In this document: piece after piece, positions 20,154-29,578 of the stretch | Position numbering within the stretch: position 1 is the stretch's first letter | How the letters are laid out: every line of letters starts with the position of its first letter | DNA from: Tritrichomonas musculus | Lineage: Eukaryota > Parabasalia > Tritrichomonadida > Tritrichomonadidae | Length of the DNA: 64,000 nt | Direction of reading: 5' to 3' | Assembly: GCA_039105265.1 (NCBI GenBank) | Contig: JAPFFF010000021.1 | Span: 930,001 to 994,000, forward strand | Program-made: the position numbers and the translations under genes | Notes under the pieces: model-generated | What the model saw: the letters and a program-made list of their open reading frames with translations, nothing else | Told to the model about the DNA's origin: nothing | The model's database searches: none

Positions 20154-20172
20154 GAAGTTTTATTTAACTAAA

Positions 20173-22773
20173 ATGAGTGATACTACTACAAGATTTAAAG
20201 GAGATATACAGTTTAAGATAGGGGATGCTACTCGAAAAGGTAGCCAGTTATTAACCTTGGGTGACTTAGATAACTATGTGCAGACAGGTCATTTATTTAA
20301 TGAGGTCGAAGGTTTACCAGAAGTTGATATTAAAAATAAAAATATACAGTATGTATCATTTGAGTCTTCAACAACAACTTACAATATCCTTAAGTTTGTT
20401 AATTTGCCTGAAGACTTCATGAATAAGCTCAACGAAATAAAAACCCAGACTAATATATTTAAAGTTGTCTTGAGGAAGAATATAGTATATGATACAAGTG
20501 GTAATTTAGTTAAGGAGTTCTACATATATGTTAAGGATGGTCAAGTATATTCTCCTTTGATAACCAAAAGTAGTAATGGATGTAGTATAAATAATAGTAC
20601 TATTATGGGATATATGAATATAGCTTTTGATAGTAAACTAGACTTTAACCCATATACCTTGTGGCTGAATGGGGAGTTGAGCATAATGAATGAATATATA
20701 ACTGATTCTTTACAAACAGAGAAGGCAATAAAGTGTTCTATAATAAAAGCTGATAATGCATTAAGTTTACGTAAGAGTGATGTACTATACTTATATAAGC
20801 CTACATCAACTAGTCAGGTTGTGATAGATAACAAGAAGTATTGGTTACTTCAATGGAACATAGATACTGGATATACTATACCTAATGACTTAGAGTTTAG
20901 GTTTAATGAGTATTGTTTTGGTAATAAGTGGTTTTTATCATGGGATGGCACAAAATGGGTAGGTGATAACATACAAGGTCATATCAATGGTAGATTAGTT
21001 AATGGATTAAATAAGGAGAATGAGTATGGTGAAGATGGTACCTACATACAAGTCAAGAGGAGTGAGAGGAACATGAAACTGATTAATAAGCCTAATGACT
21101 ACTCTCCTGATAACCTATTACATTACATGATTCATGGAGGTAAGTGCAAAATAGACTGTTTTGTAAAATTAAAGACAGGGGAGGTAGAACCTTTTTCGAA
21201 ATATGGTCTAGGATATCAAACAAGTCAAGGAGGTACAAAAGATGGATATGATATAGAAGCAATAAGGTGCTATAAGATGAATAATGCTACTAAAAAATTA
21301 GAAACTAGTGCTATTGATGAGCTCTACCTAGATATAACTCTTGAAGGTTCTAAAAATGCAAATAGGTTCTCAGTTCGACCTACTGGAAAAGAAGGTAATG
21401 GAGGAGACAAGGTATGGTTGTTCTTACATGGTGTACTTGATTCATGTGAACAGCTTGAATATACATATGCAGCTTCGACTACTAATGACTCAAGGGATAT
21501 TAAGATATATTTAGCTGATGAATATGTTGACCCAATAGATGAGGTTCATTGGGATTCAACTACTAACCCATTCGAGTATATCATTAAGCAGCAATTTTAT
21601 GAAGTATCCCCAAATCCTAATGGGGCAACAACCTTATATACTGATTATAATATTACCTCCTCTAAGATAATAACAGCTGATAATATTACTACTATGAGGA
21701 GTGATTTAAACTTAGTTACCAACAATGTAGATGTTATTAGCTATGATGTTAACGAAATGAACACTGTTATGGAAAGTCTAAAAGGTAGAGTATCAAGGAC
21801 TGAACAAGTTACTCAACATCTGGAGGATGATGTAGATAATTTACGTATAGTCTCATGGACTGCATTAGCTTTTGGAGTTGCAGGTACTGCTGGATCAATA
21901 GGTTCTATTGGTATGCAGCTATTTCCAGATGGTATAAGCTTTCCTACCATAAAAGGTGGAGGATTCCTTAAAAGGTTATTCTCACATAAGTCAACCAAAG
22001 GTATGAGTGATTTGGTTAGAAATAGCATTAACTTCATGTCAGGTACTACAGCAAGAAGCATAACCAAAGATATAACACCTATAATTACCTGGTGTGAAGA
22101 GGAGTATAAGCAACTAGATGAACTACCTTTTACAGATGAGAATGATAACCCTGATACTGGAACCTTGACATTAAGTGGTGCTATGGATATCAGCAATATG
22201 TTTAGGGATTCACTCAAGCCTTGTTTCAAGTTGTTAGCTGAGAAGGTCAATGAGCTAGAGGCAGAGTTTGATAACTACCCTACTGTGGATGAAGCTAATG
22301 AAGGTCTAGAAGTACTTATACGTAGGATAGAGACATTAGAGGGTGAAAATACAACCTTGAAGGCTACAATCGAAGCAATGGAAACTAGATTAGCTGCTCT
22401 TGAAAATCCGCCACTTGATTGGAAAACCTATTATTCTTCTTTTACTGAGAACATTACTGAGTCTCATTCGAAATATTTTTGTTTTTATTATGGTGATAAC
22501 TTGTTCCAAGTAGAAGCCACTACATTTGATGGTGAACCTGTAGAAGATGGTGAATATTTGTTAATTTGGACAGATAGGAGTCAAAAACAACATTATGTTA
22601 GATTAATAACTTATAACCATTGTGCTGGCGATAATGAATTGTATATGGATGAAATTTATGGCAAAGAAAATACAATTACCTATATCGGTTATGACATGCT
22701 TGTTGAAGACATAACACTTGATTTAGATGATAGATATGAATCAACATTTGATGCAATATATAGAAAGAAATAA
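20173..22773 (+). CDS. Shorter paralogue of the giant fibre-type protein (about 866 aa), element 1
   Basis: Start MSDTTTRFKGD at 20173, 19 nt after the preceding stop, which suggests co-expression. The N-terminus (about 1-35, GDIQFKIGDATRKGS) matches the element 2 copy at 53438. The middle is the shared module (DADNAL-like, LYKPTS, CFGNKW, SSKIITADNITTMRSDLN). A hydrophobic segment (WTALAFGVAGTAGSIGSIG) follows, then a helical region, a coiled coil (ETRLAALE) and a terminal domain of about 115 residues (beginning PPLDWKTYY) that differs from other copies. A 666-bp stretch of this gene is copied almost unchanged at 47537-48202. A fibre or attachment role is inferred. It looks whole. Confidence 0.6.
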   Translation: MSDTTTRFKGDIQFKIGDATRKGSQLLTLGDLDNYVQTGHLFNEVEGLPEVDIKNKNIQYVSFESSTTTYNILKFVNLPEDFMNKLNEIKTQTNIFKVVLRKNIVYDTSGNLVKEFYIYVKDGQVYSPLITKSSNGCSINNSTIMGYMNIAFDSKLDFNPYTLWLNGELSIMNEYITDSLQTEKAIKCSIIKADNALSLRKSDVLYLYKPTSTSQVVIDNKKYWLLQWNIDTGYTIPNDLEFRFNEYCFGNKWFLSWDGTKWVGDNIQGHINGRLVNGLNKENEYGEDGTYIQVKRSERNMKLINKPNDYSPDNLLHYMIHGGKCKIDCFVKLKTGEVEPFSKYGLGYQTSQGGTKDGYDIEAIRCYKMNNATKKLETSAIDELYLDITLEGSKNANRFSVRPTGKEGNGGDKVWLFLHGVLDSCEQLEYTYAASTTNDSRDIKIYLADEYVDPIDEVHWDSTTNPFEYIIKQQFYEVSPNPNGATTLYTDYNITSSKIITADNITTMRSDLNLVTNNVDVISYDVNEMNTVMESLKGRVSRTEQVTQHLEDDVDNLRIVSWTALAFGVAGTAGSIGSIGMQLFPDGISFPTIKGGGFLKRLFSHKSTKGMSDLVRNSINFMSGTTARSITKDITPIITWCEEEYKQLDELPFTDENDNPDTGTLTLSGAMDISNMFRDSLKPCFKLLAEKVNELEAEFDNYPTVDEANEGLEVLIRRIETLEGENTTLKATIEAMETRLAALENPPLDWKTYYSSFTENITESHSKYFCFYYGDNLFQVEATTFDGEPVEDGEYLLIWTDRSQKQHYVRLITYNHCAGDNELYMDEIYGKENTITYIGYDMLVEDITLDLDDRYESTFDAIYRKK

Positions 22774-23058
22774 GTACGAGATTCTCGGGGCAGGTACCTG
22801 TGCCGTTTCAGTAGTAGTACTTCAAGAAAAAACAAGTAGTGGGGACCCGAGGTAGTTGTTTAGGTCCCTAGTAGTAGTGGGGACCCGAGGTAGTTGTTTA
22901 GGTCCCTAGTAGTAGTGGGGACCCGAGGTAGTTGTTTAGGTCCCTAGTAGTACTTCAAGAAAAAAACAAGTTGAAGAAAAAATTTTTTTTATTTTTTTAT
23001 TTTTATTTTTATCATTTTTATTTTTTATTTTTATCATTTTTATTTTTTATTTTTATCA
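22774..23058. other. 3' flank of element 1: GC-richer repeats, then a T-rich tract
   Basis: After the last gene come a near-palindrome around CAGGTACCTG (about 22795), the 38-bp repeats, and then a T-rich tract (about 22981-23056) made of a roughly 22-bp unit, ATTTTTATCATTTTTATTTT and similar, repeated about 2.5 times. No gene is seen. The tract may mark the end of the element. Confidence 0.5.
22834..22950 (+). repeat. Three copies of a 38-bp GC-richer repeat
   Basis: Three near-identical 38-bp units, each with GGGGACCCGAGG and later TTAGGTCCCTAG; the GGGACC/GGTCCC parts can pair as a hairpin within a unit. They are bracketed by TACTTCAAGAAAAAA and AACAAGT motifs that recall the array at 8911-9287. 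Confidence 0.9.
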
Positions 23059-23125
23059 CGAGTTCGTGTTGACGTGTGGGCTTAAGCGTAGCGTGGCCCC
23101 AACGGAAACCGACTCGTATATACTA
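23059..23125. other. GC-richer segment at the right edge of element 1, possible structured sequence
   Basis: About 65 bases of about 55% GC stand out in surroundings below 20%. They contain CACGA/TCGTG (a tight hairpin), GGGC...GCCC, and outer CGAGT/ACTCG pairings. I could not fold it into a tRNA. It may be the element terminus or a small RNA. Confidence 0.35.
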
Positions 23126-23190
23126 CTCAAAGTGCAAAGAATTAATTAATTTATTTATTTTATTGATTATTTCTAAGAGTAGGGAAAGAT

Positions 23191-23565
23191 TCAATAGGTA
23201 TTCGGCTTGTTGGTAATAAATTCGTTCTGTGGCATTGGTTTAAAATATATTTTTGATTGGGAGTCATATAGCTGTTTGTTTGAGCGAGTTCTAGAATATG
23301 AGATGTCTGATATGCTCTGACTTTGGAGCACATTAAAATATCAAATGTTGCAAATTCGTACAGTAAATTGAGGTGTCCTTAGAGCATTACATAATACTCC
23401 GATCTGAGTACAAAAGTTTGGAGCATTGATATAATCATAAGATGTCATTGCTTTTTTACAGGCTTCAATTTCCATTTCTGATCCAAGCAAATCAAAGACA
23501 ATTGGCTGAGGAGGTATCATTTTTGCTTCTTTGGCGTGATTTACTGCTCCAATCGGAGCATTCAT
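23191..23565 (-). pseudogene. Host-like small gene or gene fragment with one in-frame TGA
   Basis: A start at 23565 (MNAPIGAVNHAKE) is preceded by a good host-type initiator. The frame runs 74 codons to a TGA at 23341-23343, then stays open another 49 codons to a TGA at 23191-23193. The composition is protein-like throughout (for example IVFDLLGSEMEIEACKK and, after the first stop, SRTRSNKQLYDSQ). I do not recognise it. It may be a host gene with a nonsense mutation, or a short 74-residue gene. It lies just outside the right edge of element 1, so the element may have inserted in or next to its 3' end. Confidence 0.45.
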
Positions 23566-23568
23566 GTG

Positions 23569-23574
23569 AAATGA
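23569..23574 (-). promoter_or_regulatory. Trichomonad-type initiator (Inr) upstream of 23565
   Basis: The minus strand reads TCATTTCAC and then the ATG. TCATTT matches TCA(+1)-Py-T/A, with the predicted +1 A about 7 nt before the start. Confidence 0.6.
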
Positions 23575-24232
23575 TATTTGAATGCTAAATTTTTTTCACA
23601 AATCATTTATAAATTGAATGAATCTAATCGGCTTTTATAACAAAAATTGAATAATAATTCAAATTTATCTCCTTTTTTATTTAAAAAATTGAATGTAACC
23701 ATTTTTTTTTATTTCAATTATTAAATTTATAGTTTTTAATTTTATTTTATCTTATCTTATTCAATGATAAAAGAAATAAATTATCTTTTAATTTACTATT
23801 TAAAATAATAAATACAATGCATTAAAAATGCAGTTTTTTTTTTGTTAGGATTATAATTTTAGAAATAAATTTATAAAATGATACCTAATCATTTTTGTTA
23901 GAAGTTATATAATTTTTTTAAATTCATAGTTTTTTAAAAAAAGTAAAATATCTTTTAAAAAAAATAAATATTCAATTGATATAAATACATTTTATTAATG
24001 CTTGATATATATATATATTAAAAATAATAAATAAATAACTATTTATAAACTAATAATTAAAATATTTTAAAATTTTCATCAAAATTTAAAAAATTGAATG
24101 GTAACCACTTTGTTTTTTAAATTGATATTTGATCAAATATTTCGTACAAAAAGTTGATGATTTTATTTTTTCAAAGGAATAAATGATGTGATATCCACTT
24201 TTCATCGTGATCACCACTTTTTCCCGATACTT
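23575..24232. other. AT-rich spacer without recognised gene
   Basis: Very AT-rich with many A and T runs. A short phrase AAAAAATTGAATG(G)TAACCA occurs twice (about 23685 and 24091). A 77-codon minus-strand frame at 24086-24319 overlaps the adjoining repeat and shows no protein-like pattern. Confidence 0.6.
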
Positions 24233-24606
24233 TAGTTGAAATATTAGATGTTTTACTCGATTAAAAACCTTTGTCGTCTCAAATAATATTCTCCATCGTA
24301 TTTCACATATAATTATCAATACAGATGGTACAGAAAGCGTTGTAAAATTATGCTAATTTTCATTATTATTCAAATATTCATTTAAAATACAGAGTTAAAA
24401 AACTATTAAATTTATAGTTCATTTAATAAAGTTTAAAAATGTATCAACAATAATCATTATTTTCTTTTTTATTATACAAAAAACGATGATTTTGAATAAA
24501 AATTAAACATATTATAAACGGTCTTCTCTCAATTTTGAAATACATTATTTTTATCTAAATTTTACATTTCACCTATTTGTATTCATTATTATCTCTTCAT
24601 TTTAGT
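24233..24606 (+). repeat. Inverted-repeat arm (left), diverged relative of the Mutator-like TIR
   Basis: These 374 bp are the reverse complement of 34744-35117 with few differences. Its order of phrases (TTCACATATAATT, ATTTAATAAAGTTTAAAAATG, ATTATAAACG) follows, in the same orientation, the 950-bp TIR of the Mutator-like element at 25229, so it looks like a second subfamily of the same repeat. Confidence 0.85.
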
Positions 24607-24714
24607 ATATTATCTTTTTATGCAACTAAATATGATTATATATATGAATTAATTAATAAGACGATAATTTATTCTAGGTTAATATAAATTAATCTCATAC
24701 TTTATTTAAAATTT
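24565..24714 (+). repeat. 150-bp direct repeat, copy 1
   Basis: Nearly identical to 24836-24985 (only a few differences seen), 271 bp apart. It overlaps the inner end of the 24233 inverted-repeat arm. Confidence 0.9.
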
Positions 24715-24789
24715 CTTATATTTGTAAGAATATATTATTCATATTAATATGTTGATAACAAATATATTATTATTTTATTATATAAATAT

Positions 24790-25146
24790 TTATTTATGCC
24801 ACTTTTTATATTTCCCATTTTGATCTGCACTTTTTCATTTCACCTATTTGAATTCATTATTATCTCTTCATTTTAGTATATTATCTTTTTATGCAACTAA
24901 ATATGATTATATATATGAATTAATTAACAAGATGATAATTTATTCTAGGTTAATATAAATTAATCTCATACTTTATTTAAAATTTGTGATATTTATGATA
25001 AGACGGTCATTGTTGTGAAAAATCAAACTTTGCTAAATACCGAACACAATCATCCATTTGTTTTTAAAAAATAACAAAATATACTTTTTCTGACATTTTT
25101 GACGGTTTGACACTCAAAATGGGAAATATAAAAAGTGACATAAATA
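24790..25146. repeat. Small foldback element, about 357 bp, with 33-bp arms
   Basis: Arms 24790-24822 and 25114-25146 are inverted copies with a couple of mismatches (core TTTTTATATTTCCCATTTTG and its complement). Copy 2 of the 150-bp direct repeat lies inside, so the foldback may have carried or captured it. MITE-like; no clear target duplication. Confidence 0.6.
24836..24985 (+). repeat. 150-bp direct repeat, copy 2
   Basis: Copy of 24565-24714 lying inside the 24790-25146 foldback. Confidence 0.9.
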
Positions 25147-25218
25147 AGAGGTATTCAAATGAAGTGAATTAGCGGTCATAATTAACATAAGAATTGTATT
25201 TTTTATATTTTTAGGAGA

Positions 25219-25228
25219 TGATTTACTC
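25219..25228. repeat. Target-site duplication, left
   Basis: TGATTTACTC immediately left of the MULE end; the same ten bases lie at 29055-29064. Confidence 0.85.
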
Positions 25229-28200
25229 GGGAGATGATAAAATTTTCCACTTTTTCACTTCACATTTCGTTTTTTTTAAATAAAAAAATAAAAATTGTGA
25301 ATTTTTTGAAAATTTTTTAAAAAATAGTGATTTTTTTTGAGAAAATTCAAAAAATAGTGAGTTTTTTTTACCAATCAATGCAAAGAATACAGCGAAAAAA
25401 TCCCAAAAAAATATATTTTGATCACTGACTGATGAATATTAAAGTGACGTGAGTTTCATCCGAAAATTCCTTATCTACTCAAGATATATAATTAGATTGC
25501 GGCTAAATCCTCAAAAATAAGCATATAAGTGCGTGAGTGTTGTGTATGATCAGAATATACATTACATATTGCGATATAAAAGTTCAACTCATCGATTTTC
25601 AAATCAACGATTGATATCTAATAATCGCAATTTTTAGTTTTTCAATTTAGACAGAAAGTAATATATCGTTAAATAACATTCTTCATAGTTTTTCACATAT
25701 GATTTTAACAAAAAAATTGATAGAAAGCTTTTTAAAAATCTGTCATTTATTAATGATATTTTTAAATTGATATGAATATGGTAAATAAAAATGCATCAAA
25801 TGCATGATATATTTAATAAGATTTAAAAATACACTACTACTTTTTTCTAGTTTTGTTTTTTAAAGGATAAAAATCAAGATTTTTAATAAATTTAAACTTA
25901 TTATAAACGTAATTCAAATGTAATCTCGATATTTCATCAGTAATTTTTATCAATTTTTAATTTTATATTCGTAAAAACATACATTTGCATTATAATGATC
26001 GTTTTTGTTATTATGATAAAATCAAGAATTGATATAAGAGCATTTAAAATTTTTAAATGAATTCTATAACTTACTTTAAAATTTTCAATAGTTTATTTGA
26101 TTTTGAATTATGATAATATCTTAGTCATTGAACAATTATAATGACATTTATTCTATTATATATTATAGATGATTGGTAAAAAAAATAATTTCATGACAAA
26201 TTCAATTTCAAATTTTTGATTATTATTTAAACTTTTCCTAAAAATCAACATTATTATTTTGATTCTTTTGATTGATTGCTGTATAACAAATTATATTTAC
26301 ATTCTAATTTATTTGTTATTCAAAATAAATATTCTTTATTCATGTTTTTTTCTTCATTTATTTCTTTTTAAATTTTCAATAGTTTATTTGATTTTCAATA
26401 GTTTATTTGATTTTGAATTATGATAAAATAAAAACACAATTTGCTTCATATACAAAGAGCATTTTTAATTTATACTTTGCGATAATATTTAATATAATTT
26501 ATTCTATCTTTTAAATATTTAAATTTTTATTGAACAAATTGAAATAAAAGATATTTGAATAAATTGAATGATTGTATTGAACGAATTGAATTGAATGATA
26601 TTAATTTCACAAAACAATAATAGTGAGATTTATTCTGTGAGATTTTACTTATTTGATTTGGTATGTATTTAACTTTTATATTCAAATCGAAACAACCTAA
26701 AATATCAAATCATTCAATGCTTTACACCACGCTATTATGAGTTTCTTATTGAGATATACAGATAATTTAATCAAACAAGATTAATAGCAACAACAGCTTC
26801 TGATATCAATATTTTTTCAGCGTTAGAAGAATATGAAAAGAAAAGTCCTTTTGCTGTAATCAAATGCTGCAAAACAATATATTTATATAAAATGTTATTT
26901 TATATGGATATGCAAAAAATCATAATAACAAAACAAAAAAAGAATTCGAAGAGATAAAAAGATTTGCTAATATATTGACTCAGATGGAAGATAATGCAGA
27001 ATGCGAAAAGTTAAAAGAATGAATAGATAATGACTTACATAAAGCTTTATACAATTCAGAGGAAAAAGAAGGTGAAATCTCATATGAAGGTAAATTTATT
27101 AATCTAGAAGATATAGATATAATAATAACTACCTCATGTATTCAATCATACTAATCATTAAGTAAAAAGCTGATATCAGTATTCATTCAGACTCCATTTG
27201 ATTCGGTTTCATCAGTCGTATATTTTATAGGAAGAAATTGATATTTCATCTTGACAACCTATATATAGAGGAAACAATTAAAGGTACCGAAGGACAAGTG
27301 TACATCTAAGATTACCAAGAATAGAAAAAAGACAAAATCAAATTAATTAAGAGCAAATGCATGGTTTTAAATTGATAAAGTTTCTTAGATTAGGTATTTA
27401 ATTTATATATGAGATGCCATAATTAATGAAATAAATGAATAAGAAACAAAGAAAGACGTAATAAATATAAAAGAAAAAGATTTTAATGGAGAGAAATAAT
27501 TATATCTGCTCTTTAACTTTAAAATTGTGGAGGAAATCTTTGAAGAATATAAGATGAGAAGCAAATGCATAAGAGTGAATGGCAAGAAACAAAGAATATA
27601 TAGTTTAGTAAAAGTAGAGAAAATCATTTCATTATCTCTTTATTTTTGTTTATTTCGACTTGATATGATTATAAAGGTCAAATAGATCCCAAATTGAATT
27701 TGGTGGGTAGGAAAGAGTCGATTTTGGTACATAAGTCTGATTTAATTGTTAACCATTTAAAATTAATTTATCTCATGACCCATTTGAAATAATTTAATTT
27801 TTTTTATTATTTATTATATTAAACATCATGAATTATTCTATTTTATAGGTTATTTGAAATAAAATTTGGTTATTTATGCTTTTTTCGTTGTTTTTTTTTT
27901 TTTAAATAAAATGAATTTGTTTGATGTCTAAAAAGTATTATTAACTTAATAATAATAGTTATTGCAATGCATTACTCATTTATATGGTTCAAAGTTTTAT
28001 TTATCTACTATACACATCGATTTTTAAAATAAAATTAATTGTCATGTTTCAAAAGATATAAGAATGAAATTAAATTAATTAATATAATTAGTTTAATGTT
28101 TTCACCAATCATCTATAATATATAATAGAATAAATGTCATTATAATTGTTCAATGACTAAGATATTATCATAATTCAAAATCAAATAAACTATTGAAAAT

Positions 28201-29054
28201 TTTAAAGTAAGTTATAGAATTCATTTAAAAATTTTAAATGCTCTTATATCAATTCTTGATTTTATCATAATAACAAAAACGATCATTATAATGCAAATGT
28301 ATGTTTTTACGAATATAAAATTAAAAATTGATAAAAATTACTGATGAAATATCGAGATTACATTTGAATTACGTTTATAATAAGTTTAAATTTATTAAAA
28401 ATCTTGATTTTTATCCTTTAAAAAACAAAACTAGAAAAAAGTAGTAGTGTATTTTTAAATCTTATTAAATATATCATGCATTTGATGCATTTTTATTTAC
28501 CATATTCATATCAATTTAAAAATATCATTAATAAATGACAGATTTTTAAAAAGCTTTCTATCAATTTTTTTGTTAAAATCATATGTGAAAAACTATGAAG
28601 AATGTTATTTAACGATATATTACTTTCTGTCTAAATTGAAAAACTAAAAATTGCGATTATTAGATATCAATCGTTGATTTGAAAATCGATGAGTTGAACT
28701 TTTATATCGCAATATGTAATGTATATTCTGATCATACACAACACTCACGCACTTATATGCTTATTTTTGAGGATTTAGCCGCAATCTAATTATATATCTT
28801 GAGTAGATAAGGAATTTTCGGATGAAACTCACGTCACTTTAATATTCATCAGTCAGTGATCAAAATATATTTTTTTGGGATTTTTTCGCTGTATTCTTTG
28901 CATTGATTGGTAAAAAAAACTCACTATTTTTTGAATTTTCTCAAAAAAAAATCACTATTTTTTAAAAAATTTTCAAAAAATTCACAATTTTTATTTTTTT
29001 ATTTAAAAAAAACGAAATGTGAAGTGAAAAAAGTGGAAAATTTTATTTCCACCC
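25229..29054. mobile_element. Mutator-like (MULE) DNA transposon with about 950-bp terminal inverted repeats
   Basis: The left TIR is 25229-26177 (949 bp) and the right TIR 28104-29054 (951 bp); they are almost perfectly complementary by eye over their whole length. The outer ends read GGG inward. The flanks carry a 10-bp direct repeat, TGATTTACTC, at 25219-25228 and 29055-29064. Very long TIRs starting with G plus a 9-11-bp target duplication are the hallmarks of Mutator-like elements. The 1.9-kb middle has no intact transposase, only broken coding-like sequence, so this copy is non-autonomous or decayed. The nearly identical arms argue for recent movement or ongoing conversion. Confidence 0.85.
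26795..27160 (+). pseudogene. Decayed coding sequence inside the MULE-like element
   Basis: Between the long TIRs, two adjoining plus-strand frames have protein-like composition. The first contains SALEEYEKKSPFAVIK and LYKMLFYMD; the next contains KKEFEEIKRFANILTQMEDN, then, past a TGA, HKALYNSEEKEGEISYEGKF. The frame change is near 26915 and the TGA near 27020. No MULE transposase motif (DD-E with C2H2) is identifiable. It could be a passenger gene or a remnant of the transposase N-terminus. Confidence 0.4.
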
Positions 29055-29064
29055 TGATTTACTC
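29055..29064. repeat. Target-site duplication, right
   Basis: TGATTTACTC immediately right of the MULE end, in the same orientation as the left copy. Confidence 0.85.
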
Positions 29065-29113
29065 ATCTTAATGAAATTTTTATAAAAAAATGCATTTTAT
29101 CTAGTATTATTAA

Positions 29114-29574
29114 TGAATAAGTGTACAAAATATTATAAGAAATTGGCGCTATGTTTTTAGAAAAATAACATTATAAATTGATAGAGTTTTATTGGTTGAG
29201 GACAAATTATTCTGATTAACGATTAATAATTGAATATAATTGTATTTTTTTTTTTTATAATTCATTAGCGAATTTATAAAAAAAACGCAATGATAATATG
29301 GTCATATTAGTTATTATCATATTTATTTTATATTTCAACGCAATTGAAATGTCTCTAAAAAAATATCATTATTGATATGAATATATAAAACAATTTTGTG
29401 TTAATTGTTTCAATTCTCATGCATATATATACACTCAAGTGCCATCATTTTGTGGCTAATTAAAATAATCATTTATATTGTTTTGAACGAATATTATACA
29501 ATCATTTTAAATTAAGATGACTTTTACTAAAAATGTAGCGCCAATTTTCTTATAATATGTTGTACACTTATTCA
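29114..29574. mobile_element. 461-bp MITE flanked by TTAA (piggyBac-like)
   Basis: Arms 29114-29160 and 29527-29574 are inverted repeats of 47-48 bp (TGAATAAGTGTACA at the tips, TTGGCGCTA inside) with few mismatches. TTAA abuts both ends (29110-29113 and 29575-29578), the target duplication of piggyBac transposons. It has no coding capacity. The same GGCGCCAATTTTC phrase recurs alone at about 40216. Confidence 0.65.
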
Positions 29575-29578
29575 TTAA

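Larger units (their letters stand above)
8052..23150. mobile_element. PolB element 1 (Maverick/Polinton-like), looks whole in its large genes
   Basis: This block of about 15 kb carries a protein-primed family B DNA polymerase, a small jelly-roll candidate, two very large fibre-like proteins, a bZIP/AT-hook-like protein, a coiled-coil protein and two small unknowns, with tandem repeats near both sides. Genes overlap or nearly touch, unlike the host DNA on either side. The large reading frames look intact. The left edge lies between 7886 and 8052 and the right edge between about 22970 and 23160. I could not see terminal inverted repeats. No integrase, packaging ATPase or adenovirus-type protease was recognised, so it is either an incomplete Polinton or a different PolB lineage. 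The open frames suggest a fairly young insertion. Confidence 0.6.

Noticed and set aside
21813-22250. Minus-strand 145-codon frame
   Set aside because: Antisense shadow of the intact 866-aa gene.
8052-23150. Terminal inverted repeats for element 1
   Set aside because: The A-rich and T-rich tracts at the two sides are not alignable beyond composition; only short AACAAGT words are shared.
27403-27627. 74-codon minus-strand frame inside the MULE
   Set aside because: Hydrophobic low-complexity frame typical of AT-rich noise.
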